This document shows, in pieces, positions 50,934-59,932 of a stretch of 64,000 nucleotides of DNA. The position numbers and the translations under genes are program-made. The notes below the pieces were generated by a model. The model made no database searches. It was not told the DNA's origin and saw only the letters and a program-made list of their open reading frames with translations. The DNA comes from Bacillota bacterium. Its GTDB lineage: Bacteria; Bacillota; Clostridia; Oscillospirales; Ruminococcaceae. The stretch is taken from assembly GCA_023460035.1 (NCBI GenBank), contig JAEWRN010000002.1, positions 31,800 to 95,799 on the forward strand, in the 5' to 3' direction. How positions within the stretch are numbered: the first letter of the stretch is position 1; the number at the start of each line of letters is the position of its first letter.

Positions 50934-53900
50934 TTGCCGGATCAATTCCCCGCCCTGCAAAATACCCCGCGCCCCCCGCTTGCCCGCAGCGAAGAACAGC
51001 TTGCCCAGGCCATTGGGTTTGCAGATCAGTTCATCAACCGAAACTATTTGATTGGCCTTACCGGGTGGCCGCTTGCGCCGGTGCCAAACGAGCTGAAGCG
51101 CGCCGGCGGTATTCGCCTGTACCAAATCAACAAGCTGGTTTTCGACGCGCGGGAGACAGTCAATGGCAAGCTGGTGACAGTTTACAATGCGCTTTCCAGC
51201 ATTGGCAGCTCGGTGCTGCTGGTTGCCGACAGCGACGGCGTTAAGGTGGATTATTATCTTGGTATTCGTTCGAATACCGATGCCTCCATGGCGGGGAATA
51301 TCCTTGAAAAAACACTTTTGGGCAACTTCCCCGGCAGCAATATTGAGGCACTGCGCAATGACCGTATTGAGGCTTTGATGCAGGGGGTAACGCGGGCCAC
51401 GGGCAATGCCGGCAAATCGGTGACGGCGGTGTCCATCGTGCCGTCAGAGCGGGCGGACGGCACTGCCGCGCTGGACACCCAAAGCATGGAAACTTTTTTG
51501 GACACCATGGCAGGGTCAATCTATACCGCCGTGATCATTGCGGAACCCGTGAGCAAAGATGTGCTGCTGGAGAGAAAACTGGCGCTGGAGCGCATGCACA
51601 CAGCGCTTTCGCCCCACATGTCGGCAACATTGAGCTATGGCGAAAACGAGGCCCAAAGCGTTACGGAAGGGGTTTCCCGGTCGACCACCTCCACACTGGG
51701 GGAAAGCCGCTCAAAGGCATTTGGCGGCGGCCAGAGCCAGGGCCAAAGCCAAAGCAGCCAAAATGCGGGTTTGTTTGGCGGGTCGGGCAGCACGGGGACC
51801 AGCTATACCTCAAGCTCAAGCTGGACAAATTCACTGGCCTCCTCTTCTTCTACGTCGCAGACACAGGGGACCTCCTCTTCCACTACCGGCAGCAACGGGA
51901 CCTCGAAAAGTATGCAGGTGACCCGCAAAAACAAGACGATTGAAGGCATGATGGAACACATCGAGCGCCAGCTGGGGCGTATCAAGCGGTGCGAAGCCTT
52001 TGGCCTATGGGAATGTGCGGCCTATTTTATTTCGCAGGACCCACAGACCACGGTGATTGCCGCCAATACCTACCGCTCTATGATGAGCGGCGAAAATTCC
52101 GATGTGGAAAATGCGTTTGTCAACTCATGGACCCCCCGCACGGGTGCCGGCACCGGCGACCTGCTGGAGTATATGCGGGTCTGTGCCCACCCGTCAATCA
52201 TCATTTCTGACCCGGTGACCCGCGAGCGGCAAACGGTAAGCCCCGCCAGCCTTGTGAGCGGCGGCGAACTACCTCTGATTTTAGGGCTGCCCAAGCGGTC
52301 GGTGACCGGGCTGACCACGGTGCGCATGGCAGAGTTTGGGCGAAACGTGTTTACCTTAACGCCCCCGCCCAAAGCAGGCGGGGAGAACCGCATGATACAG
52401 CTGGGCAATATCCGGCATATGGGCATTACGGAAAAAACCCCGTTGCAGCTTTCGGCAGAAAGCCTGACTTCCCACTGCTTTCTCTGCGGCTCTACCGGCT
52501 CGGGCAAATCAAATACCGTCTACCTGATGCTGGAAGAGCTTGGCCGGTGCGGCGTAAAGTTTCTCGTTGTCGAGCCCGCCAAAGGCGAATACCGGCGCGA
52601 ATTTGGCGGCATGAAAGGTGTCAATATTTATACTACAAACCCCGGCTGCTTTGCCATGCTGCAGTTGAACCCGTTTCAGTTCCCGCAAGGCACGCATGTG
52701 CTGGAACACCTGGACCGCCTGATTGAAATTTTTGGTGCCTGCTGGCCCATGTTTGGCGCAATGCCCGCAATTTTGAAACAAGGGCTGGAACGCATTTACC
52801 AGAATCACGGCTGGGATTTGGTGAATTCTGTGCGGGTGAACGCCGCCGGCAGCCCCTTCCCCACCTTTGCGGACCTTTTAAAAACCTTACCCGCCGTCAT
52901 CAAAGACGCAGGGTATTCCGGCGACACGACCAGCGAATACACCGGGGCACTGGTGACGCGCATCCGCTCGCTGACAAACGGCATCCCCGGGCAAATTTTT
53001 TGCAGCGGGCTCTCGGTGCCCAACCGCATGCTGTTTGACGAAAATACAATCATTGACCTAAGCCGAATCGGGTCCTCTGAAACAAAATCACTGATTATGG
53101 GCATTTTGATTCTGCGGCTCAACGAATACCGTGCGGCCACGGCAAAGGGCTCTAACAAAGCGCTTTGCCATGTGACGGTGCTGGAGGAAGCGCACAACAT
53201 ACTCAAGCGGGTGTCCACCGCGCAAAGCCAGGATACAGCCAATGTGGCGGGCAAAGCGGTGGAAATGCTGGCGGCGTCCATTGCCGAAATGCGCACCTAT
53301 GGCGAGGGCTTTTTGATTGTGGACCAATCCCCCGGCGCGGTGGATGAGGCCGCCATTAAAAACACGAACACGAAAATCATCATGCGGCTGCCGGATAAGG
53401 CCGATTGCGAAACTGTCGGCCGTGCAGCCTCAATGAGTGACGACCAGATTCGCGAGCTGTCGCGCCTGCCAATGGGCTGCGCGGTGGTGTATCAGGGCAA
53501 CTGGCTTGAACCGGTAATGGCGCGGGTGAAAAAGTCCTCCGGGGCATACGGCGCAGAGGATGCGCTGACCAGCTTTGAACAAATTAGAAAAGCCCGCGGT
53601 AAGCTTTTAGCCGAGCTTTACCGCCAACACGATGCCCAAAACTATCATATCGAAAGTTTTGCGGCGGTCTGTGCCGGCGAGCAGCTCAACGCGTTTAAAC
53701 AGGGGGAACTGCTGGGCATGCTGGTGCCGTTGCTCAAAGAGTTGGAGCAATCCGGTAAAAAGGCAGAAGTGCTGGAAAACGCCACGGCCCGCATTTGTAA
53801 CTGTTTGAGTATGTTTGATATGTATCCTGTCGCGGTGGACAAAACCGCGATGGAGCGCCCGGTGCCAGACAAAACGCTTGCCAGGCTGCGCAATTGGTTT

Positions 53901-54068
53901 GACCTGCTGGCCGGTCATCTGCCCGATTATGTAGATTTGGGCGGGGATCAAAAAATCGCTGCCCGGGCCACAACCAATTTGCTGGGTTACATGGGAAATT
54001 CGGGGCTGCCGGACAGCCCCAAATATCGAATTATTGCGCGCGCGCTGGCGGCGCCGGAAAAGCAGTAA
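50934..54068 (+). CDS. HerA/DUF87-type ATPase with Ser/Gly-rich linker
   Basis: A 1044-residue ATPase of the HerA/FtsK class. N-terminal domain (about 1-235), a low-complexity Ser/Gly/Gln/Thr linker (about 240-325), a domain to about 500, then P-loop FLCGSTGSGKSNTVYLMLEE, Walker B VTVLEEAHNILKRV, IVDQSPGAVDEAAI and a C-terminal helical region. Such proteins form hexameric DNA translocases. The start is TTG at 50934 with GGAGG 8 bases before; GTG at 50925 is inside the ribosome site. No nuclease (NurA) partner is seen nearby. Confidence 0.85.
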   Translation: MPDQFPALQNTPRPPLARSEEQLAQAIGFADQFINRNYLIGLTGWPLAPVPNELKRAGGIRLYQINKLVFDARETVNGKLVTVYNALSSIGSSVLLVADSDGVKVDYYLGIRSNTDASMAGNILEKTLLGNFPGSNIEALRNDRIEALMQGVTRATGNAGKSVTAVSIVPSERADGTAALDTQSMETFLDTMAGSIYTAVIIAEPVSKDVLLERKLALERMHTALSPHMSATLSYGENEAQSVTEGVSRSTTSTLGESRSKAFGGGQSQGQSQSSQNAGLFGGSGSTGTSYTSSSSWTNSLASSSSTSQTQGTSSSTTGSNGTSKSMQVTRKNKTIEGMMEHIERQLGRIKRCEAFGLWECAAYFISQDPQTTVIAANTYRSMMSGENSDVENAFVNSWTPRTGAGTGDLLEYMRVCAHPSIIISDPVTRERQTVSPASLVSGGELPLILGLPKRSVTGLTTVRMAEFGRNVFTLTPPPKAGGENRMIQLGNIRHMGITEKTPLQLSAESLTSHCFLCGSTGSGKSNTVYLMLEELGRCGVKFLVVEPAKGEYRREFGGMKGVNIYTTNPGCFAMLQLNPFQFPQGTHVLEHLDRLIEIFGACWPMFGAMPAILKQGLERIYQNHGWDLVNSVRVNAAGSPFPTFADLLKTLPAVIKDAGYSGDTTSEYTGALVTRIRSLTNGIPGQIFCSGLSVPNRMLFDENTIIDLSRIGSSETKSLIMGILILRLNEYRAATAKGSNKALCHVTVLEEAHNILKRVSTAQSQDTANVAGKAVEMLAASIAEMRTYGEGFLIVDQSPGAVDEAAIKNTNTKIIMRLPDKADCETVGRAASMSDDQIRELSRLPMGCAVVYQGNWLEPVMARVKKSSGAYGAEDALTSFEQIRKARGKLLAELYRQHDAQNYHIESFAAVCAGEQLNAFKQGELLGMLVPLLKELEQSGKKAEVLENATARICNCLSMFDMYPVAVDKTAMERPVPDKTLARLRNWFDLLAGHLPDYVDLGGDQKIAARATTNLLGYMGNSGLPDSPKYRIIARALAAPEKQ

Positions 54069-54101
54069 AGAGGCCCAATACAAAAAATGGAGGAAAACCC
54101 A

Positions 54102-54524
54102 ATGCCAATTCTACCGCCCTGCCCCCTGACCATTGCACAGCTGACAGCCTGTGCGGTGAAAGTTCTGCGAAAATACGACATTCTTGTCAACGAAGAAAAT
54201 GAGATGCTGTTTGGCATCGATTACCTTGGCATCAAGAAGGGGGCCCCCAGGCTTTATTATGACGGCGGGCCGCATGCGGTCTTTTTAAAAAATGAGGGGC
54301 AGACAGTAATTTGTGACCACATCAACCCCGGGGTGCGTGAGCGGTTGTTGGGGCTGAAAGAAGTGCTTTTTGCCGAAATACCCCCCCATGCAGAGGATAG
54401 CGACCCCGAAATTGACGAAACGTACCAGGTTGAGGTGCTGGCCTGCACAGGGGTGACAGAATTGGCTGATGCGCTGATACAGCTTAGCGAAGCACAGCAA
54501 AACACGAAAGAAAGCAATTGCTGA
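54102..54524 (+). CDS. Small protein of unknown function
   Basis: A 140-residue protein opening MPILPPCPLTIAQLTACAV and with YLGIKKGAPRLYYDGGPHAV and an acidic middle (PHAEDSDPEIDETYQVEV). No family was recognised. The ATG at 54102 follows ATGGAGGAAAACCCA; the ATG at 54087 overlaps the ribosome site. It lies between the ATPase gene (33 bp upstream) and the Ig-like gene. Confidence 0.7.
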   Translation: MPILPPCPLTIAQLTACAVKVLRKYDILVNEENEMLFGIDYLGIKKGAPRLYYDGGPHAVFLKNEGQTVICDHINPGVRERLLGLKEVLFAEIPPHAEDSDPEIDETYQVEVLACTGVTELADALIQLSEAQQNTKESNC

Positions 54525-54543
54525 CCGATTGGAGCGTACCCAG

Positions 54544-56130
54544 ATGACCACGCTTGAAATCATTTATAACCCCTATCGTGAGGTTTCCCGCATGATGGCG
54601 GATGGCCAGCCGGTTTCAGAGCACGGAGAGCTGGCGCGGTATCAGGCAGAGCCTTTTTATAGCTGGTGCGGTGAAATACTCGATGTCATTGCCCGTCAGG
54701 TAAACGATTCGTTTCTCCTCGCCCTTACAGCCCCCAAAATTGAGCGCGAAATACTTTCTGCCTTGGCAAAGCACCACCCCGATTGCGCCGAGGTTGTGGC
54801 AAAGCCCTTTGCGGTGAATATCCCCGCGCAAAAAAGGGTCGACGCGCTTTTTTCTGCCACGGGGCAAAAGCAGCAAGTTTCAATTTATCTTTTAACCCCG
54901 CCCGGCAAGGAAGCCCTTTGCGGTGAGATCAAACGCTTTACCACCCCCGGCGAACAAGAGGGCCGGGCCATGGACACCTCATACCAAAATGTAAAAATAT
55001 CTGTTTATAAGGGCGCGCCCCCTGCAAACGCGCTGCCGGAACACACCCTTTGCGTATGGCTTTCCGACAGCTTTCAAGAAGAACGGCAGATTCCCTCCCT
55101 TGTGTTTTTTCAGGGGCGGGCACCGGCGGTGTTGTCGGTTTCGCTTACCGGCAGCACGGGGTTTGACCATTTAAACGGCAGGCTGTATTCGTATCGCTGT
55201 GAACCGGGCAAGCTAAACAAGGTGCTGCTGAGCTTTTTGGAATATGCCTGCATCATCCCGCTGTTTAAACAAAAAATACCGGCGCAGCTGCCCGAAAAGC
55301 TGTTCGGGGTCGATGCCATTGAGCCTGTTGTCAGGGTGTCGGGGCCGGCCACACTGGAAACAGGAAAAAGTGAAAAACTCACCGTTTCGGTAGCCCCCGG
55401 CGGCAGTGCCGTCCCCCAGCTTTGTTACCGCTGCGCGCCACAGGGCATCGTGCAGTGTACCGGCGGCGTGATACAGGGGGTCACTGCGGGGGATGCAGTG
55501 GTTGACGCTTATGTAAGCGGCTCACCGGAACCGTGCTCCCGCTTTTCCGTGCGGGTATACCGCCGCAACCGGATTCAAAAATTCACGCTGTGCGAAGAAA
55601 CGCTGGAGCTGCCCACCGGCATAGAGACCGAGCTGCAATTTGAATGGTACCCCGCCGACGCAGACAACACGGGGGACATCCGCTGGGGCTGCTCCCCTGC
55701 CCTGTGCCAGGTCCGTGCGGTGCGCAACGGGGTCGTGATGATTTGCGGTGAAAGGCCGGGCGAAGGGGTTTTGTCTGTTTTTGCCGAAGGGGTGAGCGCC
55801 TCTCTGCGGGTAAAAGTTCGCCCCGTTATCACAGCCATTCGCCTTTCCGCCGGGCAAATCCAACTGCGAATCGGCCAGGATGCGGGGTTGTCTTACCAAT
55901 TTGCCCCGGCGGATGCCATGTTGCCGGACATTGCGGTCACCGTTGCCGACCCCAGTGTAGTGCAATACCAAAACGGCAGGGTGATGCCCCGCCGCGTGGG
56001 CGAGACCGACATCATATTTCAGTGCCCCCAAAACGGGGTGCGTGCGGTCTGCCGGGTAACGGTCACGCCGTCAAATGGCGAAAGAGGCGGGCTGTCAAAA
56101 GCAATCAAAACATTGTTGGGGGGAATTTAA
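54544..56130 (+). CDS. Ig-like (BIG2-type) repeat protein with unknown N-terminal domain
   Basis: A 528-residue protein. N-terminal domain of about 230 residues (TLEIIYNPYREVSRMMADGQ, IPAQKRVDALFSATGQ) of unknown family, then about three beta-rich repeats of the bacterial Ig-like class (such as RIQKFTLCEETLELPTGIET and VRPVITAIRLSAGQIQLRIG). Unusually for this repeat class, there is no signal peptide. It ends directly before the acidic-protein gene. GGAG lies 9 bases before the ATG at 54544. Confidence 0.75.
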   Translation: MTTLEIIYNPYREVSRMMADGQPVSEHGELARYQAEPFYSWCGEILDVIARQVNDSFLLALTAPKIEREILSALAKHHPDCAEVVAKPFAVNIPAQKRVDALFSATGQKQQVSIYLLTPPGKEALCGEIKRFTTPGEQEGRAMDTSYQNVKISVYKGAPPANALPEHTLCVWLSDSFQEERQIPSLVFFQGRAPAVLSVSLTGSTGFDHLNGRLYSYRCEPGKLNKVLLSFLEYACIIPLFKQKIPAQLPEKLFGVDAIEPVVRVSGPATLETGKSEKLTVSVAPGGSAVPQLCYRCAPQGIVQCTGGVIQGVTAGDAVVDAYVSGSPEPCSRFSVRVYRRNRIQKFTLCEETLELPTGIETELQFEWYPADADNTGDIRWGCSPALCQVRAVRNGVVMICGERPGEGVLSVFAEGVSASLRVKVRPVITAIRLSAGQIQLRIGQDAGLSYQFAPADAMLPDIAVTVADPSVVQYQNGRVMPRRVGETDIIFQCPQNGVRAVCRVTVTPSNGERGGLSKAIKTLLGGI

Positions 56131-56571
56131 ATGCCGTATGATCAAAACGACCAGGAGGAAGAAGAGCGCGAGTGGATGGAGCAAAACGGGCAGGCTGAGG
56201 GTGAGGGCACCGATAGCGACGCAGAGCAGAGCGAGCCGGAGGAAAGTGGATTTTTGGGCGCAGAGGAAATGACGGCCGAAGAACAGGCGGACCGTGAATG
56301 GTTTGGCGACACCCCCGACACCCGCGACGAGGAAGAAATAAAGGCGGATCAGGAGCGAGAAGAGAGCGGATGGTTCAACGAGGAAGAAGGCACCGAAGAG
56401 GAGCAGACGGAGCGAGAGGAGGAGGAGGAAAAAGAGCAGGAATTTAAACGGTGGGGCATGGACCAGCACCTTGCAAATGAAGATGAGCAGTATTTGCGCG
56501 AGCAGGAAGAACAGGAAGCAGAGCAGCGCGAGAAAGAGGATCGTGTAACGGCCGACCGCGAAGCCTGGTAA
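56131..56571 (+). CDS. Extremely Glu-rich acidic protein
   Basis: A 146-residue low-complexity protein; I count about 47 Glu and 13 Asp. Repeated (D/E)xEEREW-like motifs (EEEEREWMEQNG, ADREWFGDTP, REESGWFNEEE) suggest internal duplication around a Trp-containing motif. Highly acidic proteins often mimic nucleic acid or act as chaperone tails. The ATG adjoins the previous stop, and a GGGGGAA site lies inside the previous gene. Confidence 0.8.
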   Translation: MPYDQNDQEEEEREWMEQNGQAEGEGTDSDAEQSEPEESGFLGAEEMTAEEQADREWFGDTPDTRDEEEIKADQEREESGWFNEEEGTEEEQTEREEEEEKEQEFKRWGMDQHLANEDEQYLREQEEQEAEQREKEDRVTADREAW

Positions 56572-56619
56572 TGGGCTGATAAAACAACAGTGTAAACAAA
56601 AACAGGGAGGAATAAGAAC

Positions 56620-57153
56620 ATGTTAGAATATTCAAAAGAATTGGCCGAAAGAATTGGCGAGTATCTTCAAAATCAGGGTTGGCACTGCGAATTTAATGAG
56701 GATACCGGAATTTATACCTTTGGGCTGAATTTGCGCAATAAAATGAAAACGATTCGCATGTATATCGGGGTGCGGGTAGGCGGTTTTTCTGTCTATGGCG
56801 TTTCGCTGGTCAATGCAGACGAAGAGAATATCGGTAAAGTCATGGAGTATTTCACACGGGTAAACTACGGCTTGAAATACGGTAACTTTGAGATAGACTT
56901 GCGGGATTACGAAGTGCGGTTCAAGTGCGCACATTTCTGCGGCGATGAGCTGCCCTCAATGGATGAAGTGGAAACGAGCATTGATATGCCGTATTTTATG
57001 TGGAGCCAATACGGCGACGGGTATTTGAGCATGCTGTTTTCAGATGAGTCACCCGAGGAGGCCGTGGAGAAAGCAGAAACAACGCAAGACGAAGAGGCGC
57101 CCCAAGACGAAGACGCAGAGCAGGGTGAAGAAACCGCCTCAACCGAAAAATAG
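56620..57153 (+). CDS. YbjN-like protein (T3SS-chaperone fold)
   Basis: A 177-residue protein: MLEYSKELAERIGEYLQNQG, then WHCEFNEDTGIYTFGLNL, RMYIGVRVGGFSVYGVSL and VMEYFTRVNYGLKYGNFEID, matching YbjN-type proteins. An acidic tail follows (TTQDEEAPQDEDAEQGEE). Last gene of the kinase cluster; AGGGAGG precedes the ATG. YbjN domains are chaperone-like adaptors. Confidence 0.75.
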   Translation: MLEYSKELAERIGEYLQNQGWHCEFNEDTGIYTFGLNLRNKMKTIRMYIGVRVGGFSVYGVSLVNADEENIGKVMEYFTRVNYGLKYGNFEIDLRDYEVRFKCAHFCGDELPSMDEVETSIDMPYFMWSQYGDGYLSMLFSDESPEEAVEKAETTQDEEAPQDEDAEQGEETASTEK

Positions 57154-57278
57154 TGCCGTTTAAAATGTAGTGGCCCCGGTTTTGCAAAATGCAGCGGGCT
57201 GTGCCACACAGCGGCAAAAAACAAAAAAGCCTGCATGGCGCAGGGCAGCTGCATTGGCGGCCCGGCAATAAAAAGTAT

Positions 57279-57314
57279 AAAATGCGTTTCTGGGCGAAAG
57301 AAACGCATTTTTAA
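57279..57314 (+). terminator. Terminator of the kinase cluster
   Basis: Stem AAAATGCGTTTC/GAAACGCATTTT, 9-base loop, TTAAA tail. Ends the run of genes from 40821. The 495-base gap around it holds this hairpin, a promoter and otherwise nothing recognisable. Confidence 0.82.
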
Positions 57315-57579
57315 ATTGCTTGCAATAAACCGCCCAATGGAGTTTAAAAGAAAAGCCGGCCCGTGCGGGATGCGGTTTAGCGGGCCGCCGGCTAAAAAGG
57401 CCCGCAAGAAAACCCTCATAAAAAACGCCCCATTTTATAAAAAAGCCAAGGCAAATAATGCGCGCCGCAGCGCGGTACATTTTTATTTCTGCGGCACGGC
57501 GGCAGGCAGACAGAATACGGGGCCCCATTGCCACGGTGTCACAATGCTGTAATGTTTGCGTAAAAGCCCCAGCTTTGCT

Positions 57580-57608
57580 TTGACTTTTAGAATACGACAC
57601 ATTAAAAT
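57580..57608 (+). promoter_or_regulatory. Promoter of the response regulator / lipoprotein operon
   Basis: TTGACT, 17-base spacer, TAAAAT, 41 bases before the response-regulator ATG. Confidence 0.75.
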
Positions 57609-57648
57609 AATAAAATGGGCAGTTATAAAACATTATGAGGAATTCGCC

Positions 57649-58383
57649 ATGTACACAGCATTTTTAGTGGATGATAATGCACTGATTTTGGAAGAAATGG
57701 CCCTCTCTGTCCCGTGGATGGAGAATGGGTTTGAAGTCATTGGCCGTTGTTCCGACCCCGTGACGGCCCTGGAGCAGATTCTTGCAAAAATGCCCGATGT
57801 GGTGTTCTGTGATTTAAAAATGCCGCGGATGGACGGAAACCAGTTGGTTCTTGCAGCAAGAGCGCGCGGCTATAACGGCCAGTTTGTGATGATCAGCGCG
57901 TACGATACCTTTGAGGATGTACGCGCTTTTTTTCAGCAGGAGGGCTTTGATTATCTGCTCAAACCGGCGCGAAACGACGAGATACAGCTTGTGCTGGAGC
58001 GGCTTGCAAAAAGGCTGGCCGCAAAAAAGGCGCAGGCCCCGTGCGAGGGGGAAACGTTGTCTGCAAACCCCGCGTTTATCAGCCTGGTCGGGTATTTAAA
58101 TGCCCATTACAGTGAAAAAATCACGCTGGACGAGCTGAGTATCCGGTTCAACCTCAGCAAAAGCTACATCTGCAACCTGTTTACAAAGCATTATAATACC
58201 ACGCTGACCTGCTTTGTCACCGAGCTGCGGATGAAGGCGGCTGCGACGTTGTTACAGGACAAAACGCGCCTGCTGAAAGAAGTTGCTTTTTTGTGCGGCT
58301 ATTCCAGCTATGTGCATTTTTTTAAAGTGTTCCGGGAGTATTATGGCGTCTCCCCCAAACAGATGCGGGCAGGGGGAGAATAA
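57649..58383 (+). CDS. AraC-type response regulator (YesN-like)
   Basis: A 244-residue two-component response regulator: receiver domain with FLVDDNALILEE and phospho-acceptor Asp in VVFCDLKMPRMDG, Thr/Ser in MISAYDTFED and KPARNDE (Lys), then an AraC HTH (SIRFNLSKSYICNLFTKHYN, GYSSYVHFFKVFREYYGVSP). Probably phosphorylated by the histidine kinase 3.5 kb downstream. GAGG is 8 bases before the ATG. Confidence 0.92.
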   Translation: MYTAFLVDDNALILEEMALSVPWMENGFEVIGRCSDPVTALEQILAKMPDVVFCDLKMPRMDGNQLVLAARARGYNGQFVMISAYDTFEDVRAFFQQEGFDYLLKPARNDEIQLVLERLAKRLAAKKAQAPCEGETLSANPAFISLVGYLNAHYSEKITLDELSIRFNLSKSYICNLFTKHYNTTLTCFVTELRMKAAATLLQDKTRLLKEVAFLCGYSSYVHFFKVFREYYGVSPKQMRAGGE

Positions 58384-58384
58384 T

Positions 58385-59932
58385 ATGAAAAAAAGGATTT
58401 TCGCACTTCTGCTGGCGGTTACGCTGCTTTTTTCCGGCTGCGCCTTGGGGCAAAACAAAAAAAAATCCGTGCGCATTGCAGTGCCGTCGTCGCCCTATAT
58501 ACAAGACATCAACAGCAACTACTACAAGCAGTGGCTTGAAGAAAAAACCGGTGTTTCCATTGAATTTATCCCTGTCCGGCAGCAGCGCAGCCAAGAGTAT
58601 CTGTCCGCGCTTTTTGCCAGCCAGGACGCGGATATCGACGCGGTTTTTTTTGGTGGCGGCACCGGCTTTACGCTGCAAAAAGAGCAGCTGGAACAGTATG
58701 TCCAGAATAAAAACCTGCTGTTGCTGACCCCCTTTCTGGCAGACGGAACAAACTATGCTTCGCTGCTGAAACAGCCGGGCATCAAGGCTGCGGTTACAGC
58801 ACAGGACGGCGGAATTTATTTTTTCCCCAACACGTCAAGTTCCCGCACAGAGCAAAACGGGCAGGTGCTTTGGCTGAACTACACCTGGCTGAAGCAGCTG
58901 GGGCTGCAAATACCCACGACACCGGGGGAACTAAAAACGGTGCTCACGGCCTTTGCGCAAGACGACCCCAACCAAAATGGCCGTGCGGATGAGCTGCCGC
59001 TCGTCGGGTGCCAGCAGGAGTATTCTCTTGAAACCTTTAATTTTTTGCTGAATGCCTTTGTTTATAACGACCCCTACCATTCCCGCGTATATGCAAAAAA
59101 CGGGGCGTTTTACTTTGCCCCGGTGACCGACGAGTTTCGGCAGGGGCTGGTTTATTGCAGAGAGCTCTATGCGCAGGGGCTTCTTGACGAGCGAAGCTTC
59201 ACGTACACCCAAAACCAAATCGAGCAGCTTGTCAACAACCCGGAAAGTATTGTGGGGGGCTTTACCGCTTCCTCCATCTCCGAATTGCTTTACCAAAACA
59301 ACCCGGAAATCATGGCGAATTATATCTGTGTTCCCCCTCTAATTGGCGAAAACGGCCAGCGAAATGCGCTTTACACCGAAAACGAGCCAACCTGCGGCGC
59401 GGTAATATTGGTGGGTTCCCAAAGGGCGGACGCCGCGTTTGCGGTGCTGGACACCATGCTTTCAAAGGAAGCTTCGCTGATTGCCGAATACGGCGAAGAG
59501 GGTGTGGACTGGGATTATTCAGACGGGACCGACATCAGCATCACCGGCAAACCGGCCACCATCATTACCAAAAGCTATATACGCCAGACACTGCAAAACA
59601 AAAATTTTTCACGCCTTGGCCCGTTTTATTTAAGCCCGGACTATATTGACGGCGTAACATGGAACGGCGTGAATTCGGATGCGCGGTATATCGATACGCG
59701 CGCAAGCATGAATTACGAGGCGTTTTACCCCAGTGAAAAAGTTGCTTTTCAAACGACCGCGGATACCGCAAAGATCAGAAAATCACTGGATGACTATACC
59801 GATGAAATGATTGTGCGGTTTATTACCGGCACTGCCGATGTGTTGGACGACCGCCAGTGGCAGGCTTTTCAAGACAATTGCGAAACACTGGGCGAGGGCA
59901 GATTACTTGATTTGTGTGAGGAAAAACCATGA
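58385..59932 (+). CDS. Extracellular solute-binding lipoprotein (family 1-like)
   Basis: A 515-residue lipoprotein (FALLLAVTLLFSGC lipobox) of ABC solute-binding type, LipO/YtcQ-like: DINSNYYKQWLEEKTGVSIE, DIDAVFFGGG and DDPNQNGRADELPLVG. It lacks any permease or ATPase gene nearby. GGGGGAG precedes the ATG. Its product may be captured by a distant transporter or sense a ligand for the adjacent kinase. Confidence 0.88.
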   Translation: MKKRIFALLLAVTLLFSGCALGQNKKKSVRIAVPSSPYIQDINSNYYKQWLEEKTGVSIEFIPVRQQRSQEYLSALFASQDADIDAVFFGGGTGFTLQKEQLEQYVQNKNLLLLTPFLADGTNYASLLKQPGIKAAVTAQDGGIYFFPNTSSSRTEQNGQVLWLNYTWLKQLGLQIPTTPGELKTVLTAFAQDDPNQNGRADELPLVGCQQEYSLETFNFLLNAFVYNDPYHSRVYAKNGAFYFAPVTDEFRQGLVYCRELYAQGLLDERSFTYTQNQIEQLVNNPESIVGGFTASSISELLYQNNPEIMANYICVPPLIGENGQRNALYTENEPTCGAVILVGSQRADAAFAVLDTMLSKEASLIAEYGEEGVDWDYSDGTDISITGKPATIITKSYIRQTLQNKNFSRLGPFYLSPDYIDGVTWNGVNSDARYIDTRASMNYEAFYPSEKVAFQTTADTAKIRKSLDDYTDEMIVRFITGTADVLDDRQWQAFQDNCETLGEGRLLDLCEEKP

